Under the pieces are notes generated by a model that was given only the letters and a program-made list of their open reading frames with translations, did no database searches and was not told the DNA's origin. DNA of 45,816 nt from Verrucomicrobiales bacterium. Lineage in GTDB: Bacteria; Verrucomicrobiota; Verrucomicrobiia; Verrucomicrobiales; DEV007. Position numbers and translations under genes: made by a program. The stretch covers positions 1 through 45,816 of the forward strand of contig JAKSBG010000519.1 of NCBI GenBank assembly GCA_022361255.1. The letters run 5' to 3'. This document shows positions 19,802 to 28,331 of this stretch, piece by piece (position 1 is the first letter of the stretch; the number at the start of each line of letters is the position of its first letter).

Positions 19802-20623
19802 TCAGTTCTTCATTTTCGCCGCCTCCCAGGCTGCATCCATCTCTTCAAGACCGGCCTCCTCCAATGAAATGCCTCTGTTACGCAGGGCATTCTCCACCAG
19901 CTGAAACCGATCCACAAACTTCCGATTTGCCCGGTGAAGCAGCAACTCCGCCTCATTACCGGTCTTACGTGCGAGGTTTACGACCGCGAAAAGAAGGTCG
20001 CCTATCTCCTCCGCCACACTGTCGTCTGATTCCTCCTCCATCAGTGCCCCTGAGACCTCGTCCAGCTCCTCCGCAACTTTCGCGAGAACAGGCTTCAGGG
20101 ACGGCCAGTCAAAACCTACTTTCGCGACCTTTTTCTGAATCTTTTGCGATGCCATCAGCGCCGGAAGCCCCTCATTTGCCTTTTGCAGAAACGGTTTCGG
20201 GGAGGAGGCCTGCTCCTCATCCGATTCGCCTTTTTCTCCGGCCTTAATCTGCTCCCATTGACTCAATACAGCGTCCGGATCAGCTGCTGTCGCATTTCCG
20301 AAAACATGGGGGTGACGCCGAATCAGCTTTTCGCAGATCGCATTGGCGATGTCATCGAGGGTAAACCGCCCCTCTTCCGAGGCAATCTCCGCATGAAAGA
20401 CTGGCTGCAGGAGCAGATCACCCAATTCATCGATGATCTCCGCATCATCGCCCCCGCGTACGGCTTCCGCCACTTCATAGGACTCTTCGATAAGATGCTT
20501 CAGCAGGGATTCATGGGTTTGCTCTGCGTCCCACGGGCATCCGCCGGGAGATCGCAGCAAATGCATGATTTGTCGAAGGCGCTCAACAGGGGGGAGGTCG
20601 GCGGAGGGTATCGGGCGTGGCAT
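19802..20623 (-). CDS. mazG: Nucleoside triphosphate pyrophosphohydrolase MazG
   Basis: Hydrolyses (d)NTPs to monophosphates and PPi, a house-cleaning and stress-related role. The 273-residue protein has two MazG domains. The N-terminal one begins LRSPGGCPWDAEQTHESL and carries metal motifs EESYEVAEA and DELGDLLLQ; the second has EELDEVSGAL and EIGDLLFAV. The linker includes KVGFDWPSLKPVLAKVAEE. Complete and of usual length. Follows the ECF sigma gene by 83 nt. Confidence 0.94.
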   Translation of the reverse strand: MPRPIPSADLPPVERLRQIMHLLRSPGGCPWDAEQTHESLLKHLIEESYEVAEAVRGGDDAEIIDELGDLLLQPVFHAEIASEEGRFTLDDIANAICEKLIRRHPHVFGNATAADPDAVLSQWEQIKAGEKGESDEEQASSPKPFLQKANEGLPALMASQKIQKKVAKVGFDWPSLKPVLAKVAEELDEVSGALMEEESDDSVAEEIGDLLFAVVNLARKTGNEAELLLHRANRKFVDRFQLVENALRNRGISLEEAGLEEMDAAWEAAKMKN

Positions 20624-20706
20624 ATCAGGAGCGGACTACAGTATTCCCGACAAGGAACCCTGATTCCCCGGACTTTCCAGCACGAGAGTCTTTAATTGGG
20701 CTGAAA

Positions 20707-21219
20707 TCACGCCCCGATCTCAATCGCTTCGCGGGACAGACAGCGGCGCAGAGCATCCATCCCGTAGCGATAGCGGGATGCGGCCGTGTTCGGGGAGATT
20801 TCCAGTGTTTTCCCGATTTCCTCAAATGTTTGCTCCCCCCAGATTTTCAAGGTAATCACTTCCCGAAACTTTTCGGGAATTTTTGCCATCGCAACCTGAA
20901 GAGCCCGCGAGGTGTCGTCCTCGGGCAGAGAAAACCAGGAGACTTGTTCAAAATTCTCCCGAAGAGCCTGATCTTCACGATGCCGACGACGGTCGATGCT
21001 GCGAGCAAGGTCGATCGCACAACGCCGGATGTTCGTGTAGGCAAGACTGACGACTTTCTCATCAGGAGCGCCATGATGGGTTTTCCAGGTCTTAACGAGT
21101 GCCGACTGGAGAACATCCTCGGCATCAGCTTCCGAGCGCGTTTGCTGGCGGGCAAAGAGAAGCAATCGACTTCCATACTCCGCCAACCATTCTTTCCACT
21201 GGTCCGAATGATTCTGCAT
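20707..21219 (-). CDS. RNA polymerase sigma factor, ECF type
   Basis: From ATG 21219 the protein has 170 residues beginning MQNHSDQWKEWLAEYG. Region 2 is ARQQTRSEADAEDVLQSALVKTW; region 4 is a helix-turn-helix IPEKFREVITLKIWGEQTFEEIGKTLEISPNTAASRYRYG. The ATG at 21282 would add 21 residues not expected in the family and lies against the sulfatase stop, so it is not preferred. No transmembrane anti-sigma gene is adjacent; the neighbours are a sulfatase upstream and mazG downstream. Target promoters unknown. Confidence 0.9.
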   Translation of the reverse strand: MQNHSDQWKEWLAEYGSRLLLFARQQTRSEADAEDVLQSALVKTWKTHHGAPDEKVVSLAYTNIRRCAIDLARSIDRRRHREDQALRENFEQVSWFSLPEDDTSRALQVAMAKIPEKFREVITLKIWGEQTFEEIGKTLEISPNTAASRYRYGMDALRRCLSREAIEIGA

Positions 21220-21281
21220 ATAACTATGAGACGACCACGCGGGAGAAACGTTCAGAAAAAAGGGGAAAAAATCGCGCCTCA

Positions 21282-22643
21282 CTACTGTCCCACCATGCTC
21301 TTCTCTTTCTCTTCGCGAATCTTCAGCAATTCCGCCACGACTTCCGGATGGTCAGCTTTCCGATTCGTTGTCTCACCGATGTCTTCATCGAGATTCGCGA
21401 GAAAGAGCTTTTTGTCCTCTCCGGTGAGCTCGCTGACACCTTCCGGCCTCACATTTTCCATCGTATTGCCAAGTAGCTTCCAGGGCCCTTTTCGCACTGC
21501 CCACTTGGCTTTATCAGGATTTCCGCCAAGACGCCAATAGAAGGAGTCATGCTGACTCCCTGCATCCTCGTCGAGCAGCACATTGACCATCGACTTGCCG
21601 TCGATGATATGGTCGGCCGCGATTTCCGTTCCGGTCAGTTCCATAATTGTCGGGAACCAGTCCATTCCGGTCACAAGCTGATCACGCACCTCTCCTTTCG
21701 GCAGACCGGCAGGCCAACTCACAACGGACGGCACCCGAAGCCCGCCTTCAAATAAATTGCCCTTGTGTCCGCGATAGGGGCCGGCCGAGCCACCGCCGTG
21801 AAAAGTTCGCTCCTCGACCGAGTGCCCGTGGTCGGATTGAAAAATCACCATCGTATTCTCGCGCAGCCCCGATTTCTCAAGGTGATCAAGCAATTGCCCC
21901 AGCAAGTCATCGGTCGATGACAGGAATGCAGCGTACTTGTCGCGAGGGTGCTCCAGATCTTTGTAGTAATCGCGCCATTTCGCCGTCCCCTGCAGCGGGT
22001 AGTGCGGCCAGTTGATCGCCCAGTAGACAAAAAACGGGCCGTCTTTTTCCTTGTCGATGAAGGCGTTGATTTCGTCGACCATTGAGTCCCCAAAATAGAC
22101 TCCGTCCTGCCAGATCTCTTCGCCGTTGCGCCAGAGGTCGTGTCGGTTCGGCCCCTGCCAGTAAAAGAAGTGCGAGTAGTTATCAATGCACCCCCCCATG
22201 TGGCCGAAAGAATAATCAAAGCCCTGTGCATTCGGCATTGTTTCCGGCGTGTAACCGAGATGCCATTTCCCGATGTGACCTGTTGCGTAGCCGGATTTCC
22301 TGAGAGCTTCAGCGATTGTGATTTTCTCTGTCGGCATTCCGGAGTTCCCTTTTGCCGAAGAAACGTTCGCCGGTACCCCGGCCCGCGCAGGCATTTGTCC
22401 GGTCAGCAATCCAGCGCGCGATGCAGAACATATCGCAGAGGGCGCCAGCATCTGGGTGAAGCGCACTCCTGTTTCGGCAAGCCGATCAATATGGGGGGTG
22501 GCGAGGTCGGTAGCACCATAGCAATTCGCGTCGATCGAACCCTGATCATCGGTGTAGACGATAATCACGTTCGGCTTTTCAGCTGCGAAAAGGTTCAGAG
22601 AAGCAGCGAGAACTATCGGAACAAGAAGAAATCGAAGGTGCAT
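21282..22643 (-). CDS. Exported sulfatase (formylglycine-dependent)
   Basis: Hydrolyses sulfate esters, probably of polysaccharides. The 453-residue protein has a Sec signal peptide (first about 20 residues, ending LNLFAAEKP), metal-binding VYTDDQG at residues 29-35 and the sulfatase signature CSASRAGLLTG at 72-82, in which Cys72 is the residue converted to formylglycine. GKWHLGY and SDHGHS are also conserved. Periplasmic or surface location is expected. No maturase (anSME/FGE) is in the window. It lies 62 nt upstream of the ECF sigma gene. Confidence 0.95.
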   Translation of the reverse strand: MHLRFLLVPIVLAASLNLFAAEKPNVIIVYTDDQGSIDANCYGATDLATPHIDRLAETGVRFTQMLAPSAICSASRAGLLTGQMPARAGVPANVSSAKGNSGMPTEKITIAEALRKSGYATGHIGKWHLGYTPETMPNAQGFDYSFGHMGGCIDNYSHFFYWQGPNRHDLWRNGEEIWQDGVYFGDSMVDEINAFIDKEKDGPFFVYWAINWPHYPLQGTAKWRDYYKDLEHPRDKYAAFLSSTDDLLGQLLDHLEKSGLRENTMVIFQSDHGHSVEERTFHGGGSAGPYRGHKGNLFEGGLRVPSVVSWPAGLPKGEVRDQLVTGMDWFPTIMELTGTEIAADHIIDGKSMVNVLLDEDAGSQHDSFYWRLGGNPDKAKWAVRKGPWKLLGNTMENVRPEGVSELTGEDKKLFLANLDEDIGETTNRKADHPEVVAELLKIREEKEKSMVGQ

Positions 22644-22732
22644 GCTTCAAGTATCCCCCGTCTCGCTTTCCACAGCAAGCCCGGAAGACTCCCCGCTTCT
22701 GCGGAGCCGATCAGATTCCCGCTGTTCACTTT

Positions 22733-23167
22733 TCAGCCACCCCATCCCCCCGAGCGGTGCCGATCCACAAAATACTTCATCGTCAGATATACGACCGACC
22801 GGAGATCGTGCCGGGACTGCCACCCGAGGCGCTCCCTGACTTTCGTCACATCCGGAATCCGGCGGTCGCAATCTTCATAGCCTTCACCGTAAAATTCATC
22901 AGCGCTTACCGAGATGATTTCGGGATCGGGATCTCCCTCGATGCGGAATTCTTCGTCAAAGACCTCTTTCATCAGCTCGGCAAACCCGCGGATGGTCGTC
23001 TCGTTTTCAGGTGTCCCGATATTGAAAATTTCCCGATCGCACACGCCGCCCGGATTATCAATTATCCGAATCATGCAATCGACAGCATCATCGATATAGG
23101 TGTAGGCACGATAATTTCGCCCTCCGTCCACCAGCTTCATCGGAGTGCCATAAAGCAGGGAATTCAT
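22733..23167 (-). pseudogene. NAD-dependent epimerase/UDP-glucuronate decarboxylase-like, C-terminal part only
   Basis: 144 codons match the C-terminal half of ArnA/UXS-type short-chain dehydrogenases: NSLLYGTPMKLVDGG, YTYIDDAVDCMIRII, EIFNIGTPENETTI and YGEGYEDCDRRIPD. The Rossmann GxxGxxG and the YxxxK catalytic motif, expected about 200 residues earlier, are missing. The frame upstream of ATG 23167 (positions above 23167) reads unrelated residues and hits a stop at 23234-23236. The loss begins exactly where the TPR protein on the other strand also loses its N-terminus, at a GAATTC (23160-23165). Truncated gene or chimera. Confidence 0.85.
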
Positions 23168-24254
23168 GATTCCTCCTCTCGCGGGATGGATCGCGCTCGG
23201 CGCAGTCCTCGCAGCCTTCAGCTTCCTAACCAGTCAACAAAGTCAGACCTGGAAAAATGCGGAATCTTTATGGAGGCACGCCATTGCGGTTACCGGGCAA
23301 AACTACGTTGCCCACAATCAGCTCGGCCTCGCGCTTCTGGAATCCGGCCGGTTTGAAGAAGGTGTCGCAGAATTAAAAAATTCCAACAAGGCCAACCCAA
23401 AAGTCCCCCTGGCTCTGGGCAACCTGTCTATGGCCTACGCCAAACAGGGACAGTTTGAAGAAGCGCTGGCCTGGTTTAAAAAGGCCGGGGAAGGACTCCC
23501 CGATCGAGACAGATACCGGAAGGAACTTGCCAGCGCCTGTCTTGCAACAGGCAATGCAGACCTTGCTGAAAAACTCTGGGAAAACGGAATCAAAGAGAGC
23601 CCTGATGATCCCGACGTCCACCTCGACGCAGCGGATTTCTTTTACCAGCAGGGAGACCCCGAAAAAGCGCTCACTTACTATCACCGCGCTGCGGAGCTTG
23701 GATCAAAGAATATTCGGGCCACCCAGAGCGTCGGAGCCATTCTCCTGAAGAGGAGAAAAGTCGAGGAAGCCCTCCCTTTCCTGGAACGCAGCGTTTCCAT
23801 GAAAGCACCTCCTGCGGAGGCCGCCTCAGCCCGCCGAACACTTGCCCAGGCGTATCTTTTACAGCGCAACTGGACGGCATCCCTGCAGCAATATTCCGAA
23901 GCGGTTTCACTGGCACCGGAACAACATGTGGCCGTAAACGAATTCGCCCAGCTCCTGCTGCAATGCCCGGAGAAATCACTCCAGAATCCTTCACGCGCTC
24001 TTGAACTCGCAACTACTCTGCCGGTCCAGAATCTTGCAGAAGGTGAGATACCGAATCCCCGCTATCTCGTCACTCTGGCAACGGCCCATTCCCGCACCGG
24101 CAATTCCGGGCGTGCAGGAAAAGTCGCGGCAGCAGGACTGAAAGTGCTCGACATCATTTCGCAAAAGGAACCGCTCTCGGAGCCGTGGACCACGGAAGAA
24201 ATCGAGTCACTGCGAAAGAGACTTCAGCAAGTCATCCCTGCCGCTCAGGAATAG
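23166..24254 (+). pseudogene. TPR membrane protein, C-terminal part only
   Basis: 362 codons begin within a last transmembrane helix (LAGWIALGAVLAAFSFL), continue with TWKNAESLWRHAIAVTGQNYVAHNQLG and then TPR repeats to about residue 340. That linker is typical of large proteins with about 10 transmembrane segments followed by TPRs (TMTC/PMT-like family in bacteria); the segments before the last are missing. In-frame stop TAA at 23151-23153 precedes the ATG, so the gene does not continue to the left. The missing N-terminus coincides with the junction described for the epimerase. Its 3' end overlaps the convergent queC by 10 nt. Confidence 0.8.
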
Positions 24255-24898
24255 ACCGTCGGGTCTTCGACTCCGGCGATGGCAAACGCCTCTTTCCGCT
24301 CGACGCAGGTTCCGCATTTTCCGCAGTGTAACTCACCGCCTTTGTAGCAGGACCACGTTTCCGAAAAATCCACCCCCAGCTCCGCTCCGACGGAGACAAT
24401 ATCCTCTTTTCGCTGGTCAATGAACGGGCGGATAATCTGCAGATCCGCATAGGTCCCCGCCGCAATCGCCTCCGCCATGGGGCGCATGAACTCTTCCCGG
24501 CAATCCGGATAAATCGCATGATCACCCGAATGCGCTGCGATAACAAGGCCCTCCGCGCCTATGCTCTCTGCAAAACCTGCGGCGATAGAAAGCAGGATCC
24601 CGTTCCGGAAAGGAACCACCGTTTGCTTCATGTTATCCGCTTCGTAGTGCCCTTCCGGGATATCACCGCCGCTCTTTAATAGATCGCTCTGAAAATGCGC
24701 ATTGATGAATGGCAGTGCCATCACTTGATGCCTTACTCCAAGCTGCTCGCAGTGCCACTCCGCGAAAGGAATCTCCCGGCCATTGTGCTTCGAACCGTAA
24801 TCGAAACTGAGACCGGCTACGATTTCGTGATTCTTCGCCGCGTGGTGCAAAGCCGTCACGGAGTCCATTCCCCCACTGACGAGAACGACGACCTTCAT
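24245..24898 (-). CDS. queC: 7-cyano-7-deazaguanine synthase
   Basis: Makes preQ0 from 7-carboxy-7-deazaguanine, ammonia and ATP in queuosine synthesis. The 217-residue protein has the PP-loop SGGMDS at residues 8-13, SFDYGSKHNGRE, VPFRNGILLSIAAGFAE and a C-terminal zinc site of four Cys in TWSCYKGGELHCGKCGTC. Start ATG overlaps the queF stop by 4 nt, so the pair is translationally coupled. Confidence 0.96.
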   Translation of the reverse strand: MKVVVLVSGGMDSVTALHHAAKNHEIVAGLSFDYGSKHNGREIPFAEWHCEQLGVRHQVMALPFINAHFQSDLLKSGGDIPEGHYEADNMKQTVVPFRNGILLSIAAGFAESIGAEGLVIAAHSGDHAIYPDCREEFMRPMAEAIAAGTYADLQIIRPFIDQRKEDIVSVGAELGVDFSETWSCYKGGELHCGKCGTCVERKEAFAIAGVEDPTVYS

Positions 24899-25344
24899 TC
24901 TGATCCGGATCCATCAATTTCCTCCAGCCCCGCATCCGGATACGAAGCCGTCGCAGTCAACTGAATCCCGCCCCGGGGTGAAAAACGGCCCCTCACGATC
25001 ATCCGACGCGGCGAACAGGCACCCGATAGATCGTCGAGAATCCGGTTCACAATGTCCTCATTGAACGAGGGTGTATTCCGGAACGACGCGAGATAGAACT
25101 TCAGCGACTTTGTCTCAATGCACTTCTCCCCGGGAATGTATTTGATCACGAGATGCGCGGTGTCCGGCTGTCCCGTTACGGGGCAGAGGGAACTGAATTC
25201 CGGATAGTCCAGCTCGATCCAGTAGTTCCTGTCCGCATTCCGGTTCGGAAACACTTCGAGCGTGGCATCCTCCGGTGAGGTCGGGAGCCGGTTTTCGCTG
25301 TGACCTAACAGGGTTAGGTCTTTGACTGAAGAGGGTTGAGTCAT
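24895..25344 (-). CDS. queF: NADPH-dependent 7-cyano-7-deazaguanine reductase
   Basis: Reduces preQ0 to preQ1, the step after QueC. The 149-residue single-domain (type I) protein has the catalytic FSSLCPVTGQPD with Cys54 and Asp61, the IKYIPGEKCIETKSLKFYLAS stretch and FNEDIVNRILDDL. Heads the queF-queC operon. No preQ1 riboswitch was recognised in the 98-nt upstream region, which is A/T-rich. A perfect 8-bp hairpin (25302-25320) lies inside its first 15 codons. Confidence 0.95.
   Translation of the reverse strand: MTQPSSVKDLTLLGHSENRLPTSPEDATLEVFPNRNADRNYWIELDYPEFSSLCPVTGQPDTAHLVIKYIPGEKCIETKSLKFYLASFRNTPSFNEDIVNRILDDLSGACSPRRMIVRGRFSPRGGIQLTATASYPDAGLEEIDGSGSE
25302..25320 (-). promoter_or_regulatory. 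Hairpin inside the 5' coding end of queF
   Basis: GACCTAAC pairs perfectly with GTTAGGTC around a 3-nt loop, 25-43 nt into the coding sequence. It could slow translation, or be incidental. The queF leader carries a related sequence (25350-25364), and another lies before the SNF2 gene (36712-36726). Confidence 0.3.
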
Positions 25345-25442
25345 AGAGGTGATAGGGTTGGGTCCAACTCTTTATCCTTATCACTTTTCTTTTTCCTTAT
25401 CCTCTAAAGAAAACAGGAAGGAGAAAAAAAGAAGCGCGGGCC

Positions 25443-26627
25443 CTATTCCACCGGAACAGCCCTGGCCGGTTGCGCCGGTGCGTCTACGGGATCGACCGGT
25501 CTTGCACGAGCCGGCTCATCTGTGACCGGAACCGCCCTTGCCGGCTGCGCCGGCTGATCAACACTTTCAGGCTGCTTCACCACGATCTCGACGCGACGAT
25601 TGATGGCCTGCTCCTCCTTTGTTCCCTCAAGCGAAACAATGGGACGGGTTTTCCCCAGCCCCACGACCTTGATATTCGAAGCATCTATCCGAAGACGCTC
25701 GACGAGCCACTTCCGAACCGCCTCGGCGCGAAGCAAACTCAGCTTCCGGTTGTATTCATCATCACCGATTCCGTCCGTGTGCCCCTCGATCACAAACGTC
25801 GCCTCCGGGTTTGTCTGCACGATAAAGGCGAGTTTCATCATGCTGAGCCGGGCCTGCTCTTTCAGGTCTGACTCATTGAACTCAAACAGAATGTCCGTCG
25901 GCAATGCGATCTTTTCCTCGCCCGGAGGAAGCCCCCCGGTGCGTCCAACGAGGTCATCGAGATTGGCATACCCCTCCATGAATTCACCGGCCTTGTCCCC
26001 GAGTGCCTTCGAAGCAGCCTCTTTGAAAAATTGATCCGTATCAACGGAATCCCCCAGATTGTCGGTTTCCACCAACTCCAGAACCGGCTGCGCGGCAGAG
26101 ACATTGGCTGAGGAATCGATCAGCTTATTTCGCATGTCATCGAGGTCCTTTGCGAGAACCTCCGCAACTGAAATGTCCAGTCCACCGGCTGCAATATTGA
26201 GAGCCTCTCCAGGTGCCTTCGGGGCTTCCCCGGAAAAAACCTGCGGAGTCTCGATCGGGGACATCCGGATGATTTCATCCTTCATTTCCTCCATCAAGTC
26301 GAACTCGTCGAATTCCTGCACCAGATCGAGGTCACTGATTTTCTCCGGCTCCAAAGGAGTGTCCTCAGGAATAAACGGCTCTTCGAGAAGGCGGTTCAAC
26401 TCTTCCTGATCGATCTTGAGTTGCTCCCGGGTATTCTGCCAGACGACTTGATCGCCCTTAATCCCCATCGCGCTGCGTTGAATCCCGCCGAGAACCATGT
26501 AAAGAATCACGTGAACGATCACCGATATCAAAATCGCAAGCAGCACCCACCAACCGAGGTTGCGGGTTTCCACCTTGAAGACGGATTGGCCTTTGGTGGC
26601 CGGATGCCAATCATAGGACGAAGCCAT
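25443..26627 (-). CDS. OmpA/MotB-type protein with N-terminal membrane anchor
   Basis: From ATG 26627 the protein has 394 residues: a cytoplasmic N-terminus, one transmembrane helix (about residues 25-48, WWVLLAILISVIVHVILYMVL), a long acidic helical region (about 60-240), and an OmpA-family peptidoglycan-binding domain with FEFNESDLKEQARLSM, VIEGHTDGIGDDEYNRKLS and INRRVEIVV. It ends with a repeat of PAQPARAVPV seen twice, also repeated at DNA level. The single anchor plus OmpA layout is MotB-like, but there is no motA neighbour. The ATG at 26759 adds 44 residues overlapping the divergent gene and is unlikely. Role: cell-envelope anchoring, inferred. Confidence 0.85.
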   Translation of the reverse strand: MASSYDWHPATKGQSVFKVETRNLGWWVLLAILISVIVHVILYMVLGGIQRSAMGIKGDQVVWQNTREQLKIDQEELNRLLEEPFIPEDTPLEPEKISDLDLVQEFDEFDLMEEMKDEIIRMSPIETPQVFSGEAPKAPGEALNIAAGGLDISVAEVLAKDLDDMRNKLIDSSANVSAAQPVLELVETDNLGDSVDTDQFFKEAASKALGDKAGEFMEGYANLDDLVGRTGGLPPGEEKIALPTDILFEFNESDLKEQARLSMMKLAFIVQTNPEATFVIEGHTDGIGDDEYNRKLSLLRAEAVRKWLVERLRIDASNIKVVGLGKTRPIVSLEGTKEEQAINRRVEIVVKQPESVDQPAQPARAVPVTDEPARARPVDPVDAPAQPARAVPVE

Positions 26628-26738
26628 GAAAATGAGGGATAATTTCCACAATAACGCACTTTTCCGGTTTCGGCAAAGGGCGTCCGTGTTTATAAGAAAC
26701 GTCTCAGGCACCGCGAAAAACAGAGAAAAATCACCAGT

Positions 26739-28331
26739 GTGACGAAAGAACCCTGGCATACCATTTTCGGATTCGATACGGATCGATACAGGATCGGGCG
26801 CTCACTCATGATCCGCGCTCTCGGTCTGGTCTACTTTATCGCGATCACATCCTGGTGGACGCAGGTCGGGATGCTCGTGGGGAAAGACGGCCTGAGCCCG
26901 GCTTCGGAGCTGCACGCAATTCTCAAAGATCGACTCGGAGCGGCTGGCGAAAGCCCTTTCCTCGCCCTGCCGAATGCTTTCTGGATTTTCGGAACCAGTG
27001 ATTTCGCGCTGCAGTTTCTCTGCTTCATCGGGGCTATCCTCTCGCTTTTCGTCATAGTTGGACGGTTCTCCGGGCCCGCGCTGATTCTTCTCTGGATCAT
27101 CTACCTTTCACTCGTGAATACCGGCGGGGTTTTCATGAGTTTCCAGTGGGACATCTTACTCCTTGAAGCAGGATTCCTGGGAATTTTTCTGACCAGTTGG
27201 AAACTTCACTCCACCTGGAGCAACCCGCCGCGCCTCAGTCTGGTCAATCGTATCGCGCTGGTGTTTTCGTGGTTTCTCATTGCGAAACTGATGTTCTTTT
27301 CCGGATGGGTGAAGCTGGCATGGGCCGGAGATGCCACACCGGAATGGTGGCCGGAACACACCGCAATGACCTTTCACTACATGACACAACCGATTCCAAC
27401 ATGGACGGCATGGCATGCACACCACTGGTCAGAGGGATTTCACAAGTTCTCGATCTGGCCGATGTACTTCATCGAATTGATTCTGCCTTTTGCGATTGTC
27501 TTCGGACGCTTCGGAAGGCTTACTGCCGCAATTGGTTTCAGCCTTTTGATGGTCGTGATTCTCGCGACAGGTAACTATACCTTCTTCAACTGGCTTACCA
27601 TAGCACTCTGCCTGCCTCTGATCCACGACCGGCTCTGGCCGAAGTGGTTTCGCGAACTGCTGAAATTCACGCCGGAGGGCCTCGTTCCGCGACCGGTATG
27701 GAAACAACGAGCGATCAAACTTTCTGTCGCCGGACCGATTTTCGTTTTGCTGGGACTGCTGAATCTACACGTCGTCCTGAGCGATTTTCACCAGGCTCCC
27801 AATCCGGTATTCAAAAAAAACCTCACGCCCGGTTGGTTCGATGTGTTTCGCCGGCAAATGAATCCGTTCCGACTTGTTTCGGGGTATGGCCTGTTTCGCA
27901 CGATGACAACAGAGCGTCCCGAAATCATTCTGGAGGGAAGCTGGGACGGAACGTCGTGGTTCGAGTATGATATCGCCTGGAAAGTCGACGAACTTTCTGA
28001 CCGTCCCAAATTTGTCGCCCCGCACCAACCTCGGGTCGCGTGGCAGTTCTGGTTCGCAGCTCTGGAGAAACGGTTTGATCCCCGTAGCCGGTATGCGAAA
28101 TGGATAGAATCTCTTATTGTGAAACTGCTGCGTGGCGATTCGAGTGTCGAAGGGCTCATCAAACACAACCCTTTTCCCAATAATCCGCCACGGTTGATTC
28201 GCGCGCGGCTTTTCAACTACAACTTTACAACACCTGAGGAACGCGCCCGAACCGGCGACTGGTGGAAGCGCGTGGCTGCAGGGGAATACCTCGGCCCCGT
28301 CAGTCTCCCGAATCCGAAAAACGAATCATGA
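26739..28331 (+). CDS. Lipase maturation factor 1-like membrane protein
   Basis: A 530-residue polytopic membrane protein with several hydrophobic segments in the first about 350 residues (LGLVYFIAITSWW, LQFLCFIGAILSLFVIV, FSGPALILLWIIYLSL, YFIELILPFAIVF). Its C-terminal domain carries the LMF family pattern: HQPRVAWQFWFAAL, HNPFPNNPPRLIRARLFNY and DWWKRVAAGEYLGP. In animals LMF1 helps lipases fold in the ER; the bacterial role is unknown. GTG 26739 is the start in this frame with no strong ribosome site. Its stop overlaps the next ATG by 4 nt, so the two are coupled. Confidence 0.85.
   Translation: MTKEPWHTIFGFDTDRYRIGRSLMIRALGLVYFIAITSWWTQVGMLVGKDGLSPASELHAILKDRLGAAGESPFLALPNAFWIFGTSDFALQFLCFIGAILSLFVIVGRFSGPALILLWIIYLSLVNTGGVFMSFQWDILLLEAGFLGIFLTSWKLHSTWSNPPRLSLVNRIALVFSWFLIAKLMFFSGWVKLAWAGDATPEWWPEHTAMTFHYMTQPIPTWTAWHAHHWSEGFHKFSIWPMYFIELILPFAIVFGRFGRLTAAIGFSLLMVVILATGNYTFFNWLTIALCLPLIHDRLWPKWFRELLKFTPEGLVPRPVWKQRAIKLSVAGPIFVLLGLLNLHVVLSDFHQAPNPVFKKNLTPGWFDVFRRQMNPFRLVSGYGLFRTMTTERPEIILEGSWDGTSWFEYDIAWKVDELSDRPKFVAPHQPRVAWQFWFAALEKRFDPRSRYAKWIESLIVKLLRGDSSVEGLIKHNPFPNNPPRLIRARLFNYNFTTPEERARTGDWWKRVAAGEYLGPVSLPNPKNES

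Noticed and set aside
25345-25442. preQ1 riboswitch before queF
   Set aside because: Neither the preQ1-I pseudoknot pattern nor a type II-like fold was recognisable in the A/T-rich 98 nt; a covariance model search would settle it.
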